Assembly: GCA_008087055.1 (NCBI GenBank)
Contig: VIEA01000001.1
Location: 1,240,014-1,304,013, forward strand
Reading direction: 5' to 3'
Length of the DNA: 64,000 nucleotides
DNA from: Gammaproteobacteria bacterium LSUCC0096
GTDB taxonomy: Bacteria > Pseudomonadota > Gammaproteobacteria > Pseudomonadales > Litorivicinaceae
This document shows positions 43,610 through 52,815 of the stretch, one piece after another; the stretch's first letter is position 1; each line of letters opens with the position of its first letter. The notes below the pieces were generated by a model. The model was given only the letters and a program-made list of their open reading frames with translations. It was not told where the DNA came from and searched no databases. The translations under genes and the position numbers were made by a program.

Positions 43610-43629
43610 GGCACAGCCTAGGCTGTGCC
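43610..43629. terminator. 20-bp perfect palindrome between amt and arsJ
   Basis: GGCACAGCCTAGGCTGTGCC is fully self-complementary and contains the arsJ stop codon (minus strand). T-rich sequence follows only weakly on the plus side (CTCCTCTTCC). It most likely terminates amt transcription, and maybe also arsJ. Confidence 0.55.
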
Positions 43630-44820
43630 CTCCTCTTCCTGCGGTAGTGAAAGCGCTGTAATTGATGCAAATGCAATCAAGAGTGCAGACACCCATAAAC
43701 ACGCCTCTAACCCCACCAACTGAAAGAGTGCTCCCGAGGCGACTGTTCCAGCGAGACGCCCGCCTGCATTAGCCATGTAATAAAAACCAATATCAAGACT
43801 CGCACCCTCTACACGCGCAAAGCGGACGATCAAATAGCTGTGTAGCGCTGAATTCATCGCGAATAACAGCGCAAACAGTAACAACCCCATCGTCACCACA
43901 TAAACAACCGACAGCTCATACATGAGCGCCATCGCGATGCCTGCAGGCACAAGCGCTAAAAGACCTCCAAACAGCACCAACTGTGATCTGACGGCCTGAG
44001 GTGTCTTGTCTTTTCCTGTCAATTGAGGTGCTGCGGCCTGAATAAACCCATAGATAATGATCCAGGAAGCGAGATAGCCACCCACTTGCCAAAAATCCCA
44101 CTGCAGTGTCTGATGGAGAAAGACAGGGAGTGCGACCACAAACCACACATCACGTGCACCAAACAAAAAGAAGCGTGCGAGTGATAACCAATTCACTGCG
44201 CGCGACTTCGAAAAAATCTGGTTAAATTTGGGCTTGTTTTTCATCACACCAAGCTCTTGCCGAAGTAACAGAAGGCTCAATACCCATACAATGGCAAGCA
44301 TTGAAGCCATGGCTGTCACAGCACCTTGGAACTCAAATAATGACAACAAAACCGCACCGATAAAGAACCCCGCCCCCTTTAACGCATTTTTAGATCCAGT
44401 TAAAAAGGCGACGATCCGATACAAGCCGTCATTTTGATCGCTTGCAATCGACTTCATGGAGCTTTTAGCACTCATTTTGTTGAGATCTTTGGCGATCCCA
44501 GACAGTGCTTGCGCTACCATCACCCAGACCACGGTCAACATATGCTCAGGCACAAGCAACATCGACAACGCACCGATTTGTATCAATAAACCGATTTGCA
44601 TGGTGCGATTGAGACCAATACGAGCACCGAGCCAACCACCGACTGCGTTGGTCACAATCCCAAAGAACTCATAAAATAAAAACAATGAGGCAATCTCGAA
44701 AGGCGTGAAACCTAATGTATGGAAATGCAGCACCACCAGCATACGGAGCGCACCATCAGTGAGGGTGAACGCCCAATAATTACCAGTAATTACCGCATAA
44801 TCACGCAACTTAGAGTCCAC
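43618..44820 (-). CDS. arsJ: ArsJ, organoarsenical (1-arseno-3-phosphoglycerate) efflux MFS permease
   Basis: ArsJ exports the unstable 1-arseno-3-phosphoglycerate formed by its partner GAPDH, giving arsenate resistance. The family core is seen in [20 protein letters not shown] and [15 protein letters not shown], followed by [20 protein letters not shown]. About 10-12 membrane segments are present. The frame opens at 44883, but GTG at 44820 has GGAG six bases upstream and matches ArsJ N-termini; it overlaps the gapdh gene by 11 nt. Length is 400 aa. Confidence 0.92.
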   Translation of the reverse strand: MDSKLRDYAVITGNYWAFTLTDGALRMLVVLHFHTLGFTPFEIASLFLFYEFFGIVTNAVGGWLGARIGLNRTMQIGLLIQIGALSMLLVPEHMLTVVWVMVAQALSGIAKDLNKMSAKSSMKSIASDQNDGLYRIVAFLTGSKNALKGAGFFIGAVLLSLFEFQGAVTAMASMLAIVWVLSLLLLRQELGVMKNKPKFNQIFSKSRAVNWLSLARFFLFGARDVWFVVALPVFLHQTLQWDFWQVGGYLASWIIIYGFIQAAAPQLTGKDKTPQAVRSQLVLFGGLLALVPAGIAMALMYELSVVYVVTMGLLLFALLFAMNSALHSYLIVRFARVEGASLDIGFYYMANAGGRLAGTVASGALFQLVGLEACLWVSALLIAFASITALSLPQEEEGTA

Positions 44821-45814
44821 GCGCAGCTCCGGTGTAGGCAGCCAGTTCAACCAAGCGATTCGCATACCCCCACTCGTTGTCATACCAAAGGTATAACTTC
44901 AACTGAGTATCATTAACGACCATCGTTGAGAGCGCATCGACAATACTTGAGCGGGGATCCGTCTTGTAATCGATGGAAACAAGCGGGCGTTCTTCATATC
45001 CCAAAATACCTGACAAAGTTGTATCAGCCGCCTGTTTCAATGCCTGATTCACCGTATCCACTGTCACGGAGGACTCAAGTTCAAACACGCAGTCTGTAAT
45101 CGATGCGTTAGCCAAAGGCACGCGGATCGCATGGCCATTGAGTCGACCACGAAGCTCTGGAAAGATTTCAGCAATGGCTGTCGCACTTCCAGTTGTCGTT
45201 GGAATCAACGACATGCCGCATGCCCGTGCTCGACGAAGATCCTTATGCGGCGCATCTAAAATGGTTTGTGTATTGGTAATGTCATGCACAGTCGTGATCG
45301 ATCCGTGTTTAATCCCGAATGTTTCATGAATCACTTTGATCGCAGGAGCAATACAATTGGTCGTACAACTCGCTGCAGTCACGATTGGATATTTCTCAGC
45401 GTCAAATAGGGTGTGATTCACACCCATGACAACATTAAGAACCTCAGGGACTTTAATTGGCGCGGAGACAACCACCTGTTGAATCCCTGATTTCAGATAA
45501 GGATTCAATGCATCAACAGATTTGAATTTACCTGTGCACTCAAGGACGAGATCACAGCCGCTGAAATCAGCGCCTTCAAGGGGTTTTTCGGAAGTAACTT
45601 TGACAGACTTGCCATCAATCACTAAGTGCGATCCATTGGCTGAGACTGGTATATCCCAGCGCCCATGGACTGAGTCAAAGCCTAGTAAATGAGCGTGAGT
45701 CGCAGCGTTCCCTGCAACATCATTGACATGCACTAGCTCAAGATTCGGATGATTCCGCAAGGCACGGATCGCAAGACGACCAATCCGACCAAGGCCATTG
45801 ATTCCTATACGCAT
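44810..45814 (-). CDS. ArsJ-associated glyceraldehyde-3-phosphate dehydrogenase
   Basis: This second GAPDH (334 aa) has [18 protein letters not shown], the catalytic [11 protein letters not shown], and [14 protein letters not shown]. In arsJ operons such enzymes use arsenate in place of phosphate to make 1-arseno-3-phosphoglycerate for export. The ATG at 45814 has AAGGAAG upstream; the longer frame to 45892 overlaps arsR and was rejected. Position between arsR and arsJ, not sequence alone, marks the role. Confidence 0.9.
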   Translation of the reverse strand: MRIGINGLGRIGRLAIRALRNHPNLELVHVNDVAGNAATHAHLLGFDSVHGRWDIPVSANGSHLVIDGKSVKVTSEKPLEGADFSGCDLVLECTGKFKSVDALNPYLKSGIQQVVVSAPIKVPEVLNVVMGVNHTLFDAEKYPIVTAASCTTNCIAPAIKVIHETFGIKHGSITTVHDITNTQTILDAPHKDLRRARACGMSLIPTTTGSATAIAEIFPELRGRLNGHAIRVPLANASITDCVFELESSVTVDTVNQALKQAADTTLSGILGYEERPLVSIDYKTDPRSSIVDALSTMVVNDTQLKLYLWYDNEWGYANRLVELAAYTGAARGL

Positions 45815-45825
45815 AGTTAACTTCC

Positions 45826-46173
45826 TTACTGACAACTGGTATTGATTTGCAAGAGCGCCGGTGAGCACAAATCTCTGCGCCCCTGACAGCAATCCGCCAA
45901 CAAAAACTCCAAGAGTTCACGCACGGCTTTCGGTGCGATCCGATAGCGTATAAAACGCCCCTCTCGCTCACCAAAACACAAACCTGACGCCTCGAGTTCT
46001 TTCAAATGAAAACTGACTTGAGAGGGTGCGAGATCTAAAGATTCAGCAATTAAGCCCGCTGTCATACCGTGATCGCCAGCTTGAGCAAGCTGCTGAAACA
46101 TCTCTAAACGATGTGCTTGGCCGATCGCCTGAAAGCAACGTACGGCAGTGACTGTATCCATCTCAACTCTCAT
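45826..46173 (-). CDS. arsR: ArsR-family arsenic-responsive repressor
   Basis: The 115-aa protein has the winged helix [26 protein letters not shown] and a C-terminal cysteine cluster ([14 protein letters not shown]) suited to As(III) binding, as in ArsR types with C-terminal thiol sites. It leads the arsR-gapdh-arsJ operon. ATG at 46173 or 46161 could start it. The promoter region upstream is A/T-rich with repeated TTGAA/TTCAA elements (46174-46200) that may be the operator. Confidence 0.88.
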   Translation of the reverse strand: MRVEMDTVTAVRCFQAIGQAHRLEMFQQLAQAGDHGMTAGLIAESLDLAPSQVSFHLKELEASGLCFGEREGRFIRYRIAPKAVRELLEFLLADCCQGRRDLCSPALLQINTSCQ

Positions 46174-46238
46174 CAATTCAATATTTCAATAATTATTAAA
46201 ATATAAGACGAGCGAGCGAATAACAAATGAAGATTGTG

Positions 46239-46868
46239 TTACATAAATCCGTCGGCGCCCGGTGCGCGCTTTGGCTCTCCTTCAGAAACTTCCGACTGTT
46301 CTTCAGCCCGTTCTGGCATCTGATCATCGTCAAGCCCGAGAAGATCCTCCGGTGATTGATAGCCCAACTGCATGTAAAGACGATCAATCGTTGATTGAAT
46401 CGATTGAATGGCTCGCTCATCGGTTGCATTCTTTGCAAGCACAGCACCTTGAATTAAGAGAGAATTCACTACGTCTTGAGGTAACCAAGAACGCACAGGG
46501 CCTCGCAGTGTCCGAATAATCGTCTCGGAATCTAGAGAACGCTCACCCTCTTTAGCCTTTTCCAAGACTTCAAGGATGTGCTTACGGATTACAAGTTCAA
46601 AGCGTTTTCTGGCATCTTCAGAGAATTCCAATTCTTGGTGGTACTCACCAGCCATTGCATAAAAGAGCGCCTCACCCTCGAGATCATGAAAAATATCATC
46701 ACTCTTTTTTGTGCTCGTCGCCTTCGATCCTTGTGCTTCGGCAGCTTTTTCAGCAGCCATCTGACGCTTTTTTTCTTCGAGCCGCATGACACGCTGATTC
46801 AACTGAAATAAGCCATAGATCAAAAATGCCATGGTTAATAGTGCGGTTAATAACAGTAATCCATGCAT
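46239..46868 (-). CDS. Hypothetical single-span membrane-anchored protein, 209 aa
   Basis: I do not recognise this family. Residues about 3-24 form one membrane helix. A Lys/Glu/Ala-rich coiled stretch follows (MRLEEKKRQMAAEKAAEAQ). The body is helical and charged (ARKRFELVIRKHILEVLEKAKEGE), then QGAVLAKNATDERAIQ. The tail is acidic and ends GADGFM. A cytoplasmic body anchored by the N-terminus is likely. I used ATG at 46868; the frame also allows a TTG at 46877. It sits upstream of arsR in the same direction, probably as a separate unit. Confidence 0.7.
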   Translation of the reverse strand: MHGLLLLTALLTMAFLIYGLFQLNQRVMRLEEKKRQMAAEKAAEAQGSKATSTKKSDDIFHDLEGEALFYAMAGEYHQELEFSEDARKRFELVIRKHILEVLEKAKEGERSLDSETIIRTLRGPVRSWLPQDVVNSLLIQGAVLAKNATDERAIQSIQSTIDRLYMQLGYQSPEDLLGLDDDQMPERAEEQSEVSEGEPKRAPGADGFM

Positions 46869-46948
46869 GAGTTGCAACAGCCTGTATTTTGGATTTTCTC
46901 AAGTTCTATATGTATCGACAGATACCCGTAAATCTTTGGTTCAGCTCA

Positions 46949-47653
46949 TCACAGATTCGATGATAACCAACGATCAAGTGTTCGCTTCAACCATTGTGAT
47001 TGCTTGGGGTAGTACCGAGTCATTCCCCCACGGTGATTATCAATATCCATCGCACCAGGAAGATCAAGCATATGGCCAGCACGAGTGAGCCAACGATTCA
47101 TCATTTTTGGATGCATCTCAGGATGAAACTGAGTAGCAAAAGCATGTTGCCCTACCAGATAGGCCTGCTCTCTAAAGAGGCCTCCGACAACTCCAGAGGC
47201 CAACCGAATCGCACCATGGGGCAACTCAAAACCTTCTCGGTGCCATTGATACACATGAGTCAATGGACCAAAAATTCGTTTACCCCGACCCACTGGATGC
47301 ATCGGATACCAGCCGATTTCAACCTGGTCATCGGGATGCGTATATACAGAAGCCCCCAACACTCGCGCCATCAATTGCGCTCCCAAGCAGATTCCCCAAA
47401 CAGGTCTGTCGATCCGCATCCAACGCTCAATTAACTGGAGTTCGGTGCGAATCCCTGGGAGATGATCATCATTCGCACTCATTGGCCCGCCGAATACAAT
47501 CAGACCGTCAAAGCGATCAATCTGTCTCGGAATGCGCTGACCAATCAATGGCCGAACGATCTGGGCGTGATGTCCAAGTTGCCGAAGCGCGATACCAACC
47601 TGACCCGTTGTCGAATGCGCTTGATGCAAAACACACAAAATCCGCCGACTCAT
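46949..47653 (-). CDS. Class I glutamine amidotransferase-like protein
   Basis: The 234-aa protein has the GATase triad: nucleophile Cys in WGICLGAQLMARVLGA near residue 89, and His/Glu in FATQFHPEMHPK near residue 180. It resembles the GuaA-like stand-alone GATase1 proteins (YfeJ-like). The synthase partner is unknown. Its ATG directly abuts the AlkB stop with no gap, so the pair is one operon. Confidence 0.85.
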   Translation of the reverse strand: MSRRILCVLHQAHSTTGQVGIALRQLGHHAQIVRPLIGQRIPRQIDRFDGLIVFGGPMSANDDHLPGIRTELQLIERWMRIDRPVWGICLGAQLMARVLGASVYTHPDDQVEIGWYPMHPVGRGKRIFGPLTHVYQWHREGFELPHGAIRLASGVVGGLFREQAYLVGQHAFATQFHPEMHPKMMNRWLTRAGHMLDLPGAMDIDNHRGGMTRYYPKQSQWLKRTLDRWLSSNL

Positions 47654-48265
47654 TTAAGAAGCCACCGATCTGAACGTCAAATTCATCCGCGGTCCGAGTT
47701 CTTGTCGCGTTTTTAGCAAAGCATGCTCCCAATGCGTTTGTGTTAGCCCGTACATGACTACCAGATCTCCGTGCCCCAATTCAAATGTGAGAGGGGAAAT
47801 CGCATCATTGTTTTTTTGCCGTAATCGGAACCGACGCGGTGCGCCAAGGGACAATGAGACAATAACAGGCTGTGAGCCGAGCTCTAGTTCATTGTCACGA
47901 TGCCACCCCATAGAGTCTTGGCCTGATCGATAATAATTGAGCAAGCAATGATTTAAATTGTGTGGCGTGGCGATCGCATTGGCCTCAAGCCAACCTTCGA
48001 GCTGATGACGTAACTCCCTGAGTCTTGGGTGCCAAGCTCTTTCCTCAAGAACACGTTTTGAGTATGTATAGGACACATCTCCACACCACGCTGTGAATCG
48101 AGGCTCAGCGACTGAGCGACCGAAAAGGCGGATCTCACCTTGCATCCAAGTAAGTTCAGCATAGAGAGCGGCCAGGAGTGCTTGCTCATCTTCAGAGGAT
48201 AGCCATGCGCGGACAACACACAATGAAAGGCCCGGGCGGATATAAATAGTCTGGTTTGAATTCAA
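47654..48265 (-). CDS. alkB: AlkB-like 2-oxoglutarate/Fe(II) dioxygenase
   Basis: This repair enzyme removes alkyl groups from DNA or RNA bases by oxidative demethylation. Fe ligands are seen in GWHRDNELELG (His-x-Asp) and a later THWEHALLKT (His), with RMNLTFR carrying the 2OG-binding Arg. Length is 203 aa, like bacterial ALKBH2/3-type proteins. The start seems to be a TTG at 48265; there is no in-frame ATG nearby. It is followed directly by the amidotransferase gene. Confidence 0.87.
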   Translation of the reverse strand: MNSNQTIYIRPGLSLCVVRAWLSSEDEQALLAALYAELTWMQGEIRLFGRSVAEPRFTAWCGDVSYTYSKRVLEERAWHPRLRELRHQLEGWLEANAIATPHNLNHCLLNYYRSGQDSMGWHRDNELELGSQPVIVSLSLGAPRRFRLRQKNNDAISPLTFELGHGDLVVMYGLTQTHWEHALLKTRQELGPRMNLTFRSVAS

Positions 48266-48326
48266 TGGAGTGCTCGCATATCACTGAATGTCAATGATAC
48301 GCGAACTAAAAAGAACAGTTTAAAGA

Positions 48327-48521
48327 TTAAGAATTAGACGATTCGACTTCGTCAGAAGCTTCCGTGCGCTCGACGAGCAATTCTTCTCGCAATACAGGCA
48401 CATCACGTGGCGCATCCACGCCGACGCATATCTGCTGCGTTCCTTTGATCTTGACTACGGTGATTCGGATGTCATCGCCAATACGGATCGATTCATCCAC
48501 GCGTCGTGTCAGTACAAGCAT
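48327..48521 (-). CDS. csrA: CsrA/RsmA carbon storage regulator
   Basis: CsrA binds GGA motifs in mRNA leaders and controls translation and stability; small decoy RNAs titrate it. The 64-aa protein starts [18 protein letters not shown], then [16 protein letters not shown], and [11 protein letters not shown]. The RNA-binding Arg of the last strand is present; the usual His before it is Leu here. ATG at 48521 has GAGGTGG before it; the frame to 48551 was rejected. Candidate promoter with a HexR-like site at 48674-48702. Confidence 0.95.
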   Translation of the reverse strand: MLVLTRRVDESIRIGDDIRITVVKIKGTQQICVGVDAPRDVPVLREELLVERTEASDEVESSNS

Positions 48522-48673
48522 ATTCCACCTCAATCCGTTGAAAACTTTCATCCATGAAACGTTTTGCCAAAATCCCTACAGCACACGTCTCGCAGAACTT
48601 ACAGATACAGCATGCCATAGTTAGCAATCGATAAAAGCAACCCACCAAGAAAATGATAGACGCTTTGTCCGAC

Positions 48674-48702
48674 AATATTCTGTAATTAAATTACCTAATC
48701 AA
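48674..48702 (-). promoter_or_regulatory. Candidate csrA promoter with HexR-like operator in the spacer
   Basis: On the minus strand TTGATT (48702-48697) and AATATT (48679-48674) are 17 bp apart. The spacer contains GGTAATTTAATTACA (plus TGTAATTAAATTACC, 48681-48695), 14 of 15 to the remembered HexR consensus. This would leave a leader of about 145 nt before csrA. The remaining 48522-48844 stretch also serves the cytochrome b gene; I see no other feature in it. Confidence 0.45.
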
Positions 48703-48844
48703 AAATGGCTAGAGGTGCAAATTTGCCACAGATCTAGATAGTGAATCCTTAACATAGAGCAAGATACCATCAGTGGGGTGTCTGTATAGTAATAGCGTAA
48801 ATTGCCTTTAGAGGCGCCATCCAAACACTGAACGGAGAGCAAAT

Positions 48845-49525
48845 ATGTCATCACCTCAGCCAGTCTGGGATTTCTGGATTCGGCTCGGTCACTGGCTCAT
48901 TGTCGCAGGAATCATTTTCCAACAAATCTCGGGAGAAGAGATCGAGCTTGTCAATGCCCACGCGACCGTCGGCGTGTTACTCGGTGGCTGGGTGTTATTT
49001 CGAGTCATCTGGGGCTTCACGGGACCCTACTACGCGCGTTTCTCGAGTTTTCCGCCGCCCGCACCAAAAACAGCAGTAGCCAGTCTTAAGCGCGTATTGA
49101 AGAAAGAAACTGAAGAAACAGCCGGACATTCTGCGATCGGTGGCGTTGCCGTGTATCTGCTGATCACCTTGATCGGATTAACTGCTCTGACGGGCATGGC
49201 GTCGTCGGACGACATATTCTTTTCCGGACCGCTTGCACCGTTTTTGTCAGCAGATGCAGTGGACCTTGCAGGTCGCGCCCATCCGATTCTCAGTAAAATG
49301 GTGTTAATCACGGTCATCATGCATGTATTCGCAGTTCTCTGGCACCAGTTCGCCATGAAAGAACGCTTGATACAGGGCATGATTACAGGATTAAAAATCG
49401 GATCTGAAAAACTGTCAGCACATCCGCATCCGTTTTCAAAAATGATTCTGCTTCGCGGATTTGTGATTTTTTCAATATGCGTTGGAGGCACTTACGGCCT
49501 CCTCGGCATCTATTTAGGCTGGTAG
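48845..49525 (+). CDS. Cytochrome b561-family membrane protein
   Basis: The 226-aa protein has four membrane segments and heme-ligand histidines in WIRLGHWLIVAG, VNAHATVGV and MVLITVIMHVFAVLWHQF. It resembles the di-heme b561/Ni-Fe-hydrogenase-type cytochrome b that often neighbours a c'-type cytochrome. It probably transfers electrons between quinone and a periplasmic partner. GGAGAG lies before the ATG. It abuts the convergent cytochrome c' gene. Confidence 0.85.
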   Translation: MSSPQPVWDFWIRLGHWLIVAGIIFQQISGEEIELVNAHATVGVLLGGWVLFRVIWGFTGPYYARFSSFPPPAPKTAVASLKRVLKKETEETAGHSAIGGVAVYLLITLIGLTALTGMASSDDIFFSGPLAPFLSADAVDLAGRAHPILSKMVLITVIMHVFAVLWHQFAMKERLIQGMITGLKIGSEKLSAHPHPFSKMILLRGFVIFSICVGGTYGLLGIYLGW

Positions 49526-49966
49526 CTAGTCTGCGCGATACGCCTTGTGACAGGCCTTACAAGCACCTGCTACATTCTTAAATGCAGGTGCAATCGCACC
49601 TTGATCACCTGAGGCAACTGCTTGATTTAAAGCAGCTACATTCTTTTCAAAAGCAGAGAGCTTTTCCGCATACCCGTCTGCATCAGACCAGATTTTTGGT
49701 AATGCGCGGGATTCATCGGATTCAGAACCCACAGGCGTCGTCTCTTTCGCAAGAGGCGCGAGAACAGCGAGTCTTGCAGCTGCAGCCTGAAAACGCTCTT
49801 GATCCATTGGGCGTTTTTTCTGAATCATGGCAGCCATTACATCGCCAAATTCATGCTTCACGACTTGCCAGTAGCCTTGTCTAAACTCGTAGGCTTTATC
49901 TGCATCAGAGGCTAAAGCTGAACTCGAGAGTGCCACTAAAATTAAACTTCCTGCAATTACACGCAT
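49526..49966 (-). CDS. Cytochrome c' (c-556 type)
   Basis: A signal peptide (residues 1-19, ending ALA) leads a four-helix bundle, with the heme site CKACHKAY close to the C-terminus (Cys-x-x-Cys-His near 134-138), as in cytochromes c'. They bind NO or act in electron transfer. Length is 146 aa. Gene lies tail to tail with the b561 gene, 0-nt spacing, a pairing known in other bacteria. Confidence 0.9.
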   Translation of the reverse strand: MRVIAGSLILVALSSSALASDADKAYEFRQGYWQVVKHEFGDVMAAMIQKKRPMDQERFQAAAARLAVLAPLAKETTPVGSESDESRALPKIWSDADGYAEKLSAFEKNVAALNQAVASGDQGAIAPAFKNVAGACKACHKAYRAD

Positions 49967-50024
49967 TCAAATCATTCCTTCTTTGTTAAAGTCACACCCA
50001 GACATCCAAGTATGAGAGGCTCGA

Positions 50025-51059
50025 GTGAATACCGGAGAACGTTGGCTTTTTAATTTCGCCGCCTTTGTTGTGGTGCTGGCAGGCATCAAATCAGCAAGCG
50101 CAATCATTGTGACGTTATTGGTCGCATTATTTGTCGCACTGGTTTCAGCCCCACTCTCTATTGGTCTGCAGCGAAGAGGTATTCCTAACGTACTGTCGGT
50201 ACTCATCGTCTTGATTCTGTTGCTCTCTGTTATTGCCGGTCTGAGCGCCGTGGTTGGCGGTTCAGTCAACGCATTCAGTGAAGCGGCACCAATCTATGAG
50301 GCGCGTCTCAACGAACAGCTCGAATCACTGTGGATATTAGCTGCGAGTTATGACATTCCCATTGACGCAAATCAATTACGTCAATCCTTCGATACTTCAG
50401 GCGTCTTTACGCTGCTATCCAACCTATTAACAGCTCTTGGTGCGCTATTAACGAATGGTTTCTTAATTCTCTTGATCGTTGTGTTTATTTTGATGGAAGC
50501 GGCTTCTATGCCACAAAAGGTCCGCGTTGCGTTTGGCCGCGGCGAACACGAGCCCTTTGCCGCTTTCACACAGTTCATGATTCACCTGAACCGGTATCTT
50601 GCGATTAAGACGTTAATCGGTGCTTTGACAGCGATCGCAGTCACTGTTTTTCTATTAGCAGAAGGCGTCGACTTCCCATTTGTTCTTGGACTACTCGCAT
50701 TCTTACTGAACTTTATTCCGACCCTAGGATCGATTTTGGCTGGAGTTCCTGCCGTTATCCTCGCATTTTTGGAGTTTGGACTCGGCTCCGCTGGCATAAC
50801 TACCCTCGTATATCTAGGTGTCAATATTTCGCTTGGTCAAATCATTGAACCGCGCCTACAAGGACAGGGACTCGGGCTCTCACCAATGGTCGTGTTCTTA
50901 TCATTGGTTTTCTGGGGTTGGCTACTTGGAATTGTTGGTATTCTGTTAGCAATTCCACTCACAATGACTGCAAAACTCGCATTTGAAGAATCTCCAAAAT
51001 ACAAATGGTTAGCTGTGCTTTTAGGTCCAGAACGGCCCTCACACACTCAATCAGACTAA
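50025..51059 (+). CDS. AI-2E family (PerM/UPF0118) membrane protein
   Basis: The 344-aa protein has the typical layout of about seven or eight helices: a first pair of membrane segments at 9-30 and 58-80, a soluble middle, then FVLGLLAFLLNFIPTLGSILAGVPAV and GQIIEPRLQGQGLGLSPMVV near the C-terminus, the family signatures. Members are exporters, antiporters (some Na+/H+) or AI-2 exporters, so the role is not fixed. GTG start at 50025 with GAGAGG upstream. Confidence 0.88.
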   Translation: MNTGERWLFNFAAFVVVLAGIKSASAIIVTLLVALFVALVSAPLSIGLQRRGIPNVLSVLIVLILLLSVIAGLSAVVGGSVNAFSEAAPIYEARLNEQLESLWILAASYDIPIDANQLRQSFDTSGVFTLLSNLLTALGALLTNGFLILLIVVFILMEAASMPQKVRVAFGRGEHEPFAAFTQFMIHLNRYLAIKTLIGALTAIAVTVFLLAEGVDFPFVLGLLAFLLNFIPTLGSILAGVPAVILAFLEFGLGSAGITTLVYLGVNISLGQIIEPRLQGQGLGLSPMVVFLSLVFWGWLLGIVGILLAIPLTMTAKLAFEESPKYKWLAVLLGPERPSHTQSD

Positions 51060-51122
51060 AGCAAGCTGGATTTTTATGTTGCAGGCGCTAAAATTCGCCC
51101 CGCGGTCTAGGAGGGATTCTTT

Positions 51123-51323
51123 GTGACCACTGCCGAAATAGAAGAGATCATCATGTTGGTCTGTGTGACAGGCCTCGTCGGCTACATGGGGTTTATTGTC
51201 GTCGATCTCGCGAAACGATCCGGTGCCGGTAAGTTAGGAATGTACATCCTCCTAGGCGTTTTGATGCTGGCGCCTGCTGTTTTTATCTTAAAAGAACTGG
51301 CTGTGCTCCTCATCGATTTATAG
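51123..51323 (+). CDS. DUF2788-like small membrane protein
   Basis: The 66-aa protein has two membrane helices joined by the conserved MGFIVVDLAKRSGAGKLG loop, the mark of this small family known in Pseudomonas and relatives. Function unknown. GTG start with AGGAGGG, a very strong ribosome site. nhaD follows after 20 nt, so the two are likely co-transcribed. Confidence 0.8.
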   Translation: MTTAEIEEIIMLVCVTGLVGYMGFIVVDLAKRSGAGKLGMYILLGVLMLAPAVFILKELAVLLIDL

Positions 51324-51343
51324 ACGAGAGGATGTAACCCAAC

Positions 51344-52813
51344 ATGCTATACATTGCCCGAGTGCTGATAATGGCACTAATCCCTGGGCTTGCGTTTGCT
51401 TCCGACACTCCGGACAACGTAATTGATCTAACCAACCATACTGCAGGCTTTCTTGCCATTGCCGCTTTTGTCATTGCATATGCATTGGTTATGGCTGAAG
51501 AAGCCATTCATCTCCCAAAATCCAAACCTGTTTTAATCGCGGCAGGCCTCATCTGGCTGATTATTGCAATTTCCTATCAGGGGACTGGATACGAACACCT
51601 AGCTGAAGAAGCCGTACGTCATAATTTGCTTGAATTTGCTGAACTGATGTTGTTCCTACTTGTCGCGATGACTTACATCAACGCGATGGAAGAGCGGCGC
51701 TTATTTGAGTGGCTACGAGAGAAACTGATTGCATCAGGATTGGGCCTTCGTTCGCTCTTTTGGTTAACAGGGATCCTCGCGTTTTTCATTTCACCCATTG
51801 CGGACAACTTAACAACAGCCCTCTTAATGTGCGCCGTTGTCATGGCAGTTGGCGGGAACAATTCTCGGTTTATCGGTCCTTCCTGTATCAACATTGTTGT
51901 TGCCGCGAACGCAGGCGGTGCATTCAGTCCGTTTGGAGACATCACAACACTTATGGTCTGGCAAAAAGGTGTGCTTGGATTCAGTGAATTTTTCACTTTG
52001 TTTGTGCCAGCTGCTGTTAACTTTCTGGTTCCCGCCGCAATCATGTCGGTCGTTCTACCTAAAGAAAAACCAGAGGCCACGGGGCAATCCGTTGAACTCA
52101 AGCGCGGAACCTGGCGCATTGTGTGGCTGTTTTTGGCAACAATAGCGACCGCAGTTTCATTCCATAACTTCCTTCACCTGCCGCCTGTGATTGGGATGAT
52201 GTTGGGACTTGGTTATCTCAATATGTTTGGCTACTACTTGGTCAAGACGCTGCCTAAATCGCTCGATCGTAAACGGAAAATCTATGAACAACGTGGCGAT
52301 GTCGAGGCTATTCAGCGTCTCGGTGAAGTTGTCCCCTTTAATGTCTTTTCAAAAGTTGCCCGCGCCGAATGGGATACCCTTCTCTTTTTCTACGGCGTTG
52401 TATTGTGCGTCGGTGGATTGGGGTTCATGGGATACTTGTCGCATGCCTCAGAGCTTCTCTATGGTGACTTCGGACCAACTATTGCGAACGTCACAGTCGG
52501 AATTCTGTCCGCCATCGTTGATAACATCCCTGTGATGTTTGCTGTCTTATCGATGATGCCCGACATGTCCCATGGCCAATGGCTACTTGTCACCCTAACG
52601 GCAGGTGTTGGCGGATCATTGCTATCTATTGGTTCTGCAGCAGGTGTTGCCTTAATGGGACAAGCCAAGGGAAAGTACACATTCTTCGGTCATTTGAAGT
52701 GGTCGTGGGCTGTTGCACTCGGATATATCGCGAGTATCATTGCTCATATGTGGATTAACGCAGACCTGTTTCACGTAACAGTCGAAACCGCTCGAGTGAC
52801 CACAGGACACTAA
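51344..52813 (+). CDS. nhaD: NhaD-type Na+/H+ antiporter
   Basis: NhaD exchanges Na+ or Li+ for H+, important in marine and haloalkaline bacteria. The 489-aa protein starts with a signal-like helix, then AIHLPKSKPVLIAAGLIW. The ion-transport motif ISPIADNLTTALLMCAVVMAVG and INIVVAANAGGAFSPFGD are clear, with a matching second half (IVDNIPVMFAVLSMMP). Follows the DUF2788-like gene. Confidence 0.93.
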   Translation: MLYIARVLIMALIPGLAFASDTPDNVIDLTNHTAGFLAIAAFVIAYALVMAEEAIHLPKSKPVLIAAGLIWLIIAISYQGTGYEHLAEEAVRHNLLEFAELMLFLLVAMTYINAMEERRLFEWLREKLIASGLGLRSLFWLTGILAFFISPIADNLTTALLMCAVVMAVGGNNSRFIGPSCINIVVAANAGGAFSPFGDITTLMVWQKGVLGFSEFFTLFVPAAVNFLVPAAIMSVVLPKEKPEATGQSVELKRGTWRIVWLFLATIATAVSFHNFLHLPPVIGMMLGLGYLNMFGYYLVKTLPKSLDRKRKIYEQRGDVEAIQRLGEVVPFNVFSKVARAEWDTLLFFYGVVLCVGGLGFMGYLSHASELLYGDFGPTIANVTVGILSAIVDNIPVMFAVLSMMPDMSHGQWLLVTLTAGVGGSLLSIGSAAGVALMGQAKGKYTFFGHLKWSWAVALGYIASIIAHMWINADLFHVTVETARVTTGH

Positions 52814-52815
52814 AC

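Noticed and set aside
44810-45814. Second GAPDH as a glycolytic duplicate
   Set aside because: It lies between arsR and arsJ in overlapping order, which marks it as the arsenate-handling partner; the HexR-linked gap serves central metabolism.
51673-52119. 148-aa minus-strand ORF opposite nhaD
   Set aside because: It is a shadow of a conserved transporter gene and is rich in low-complexity Pro/Thr/Asn translation without domains.
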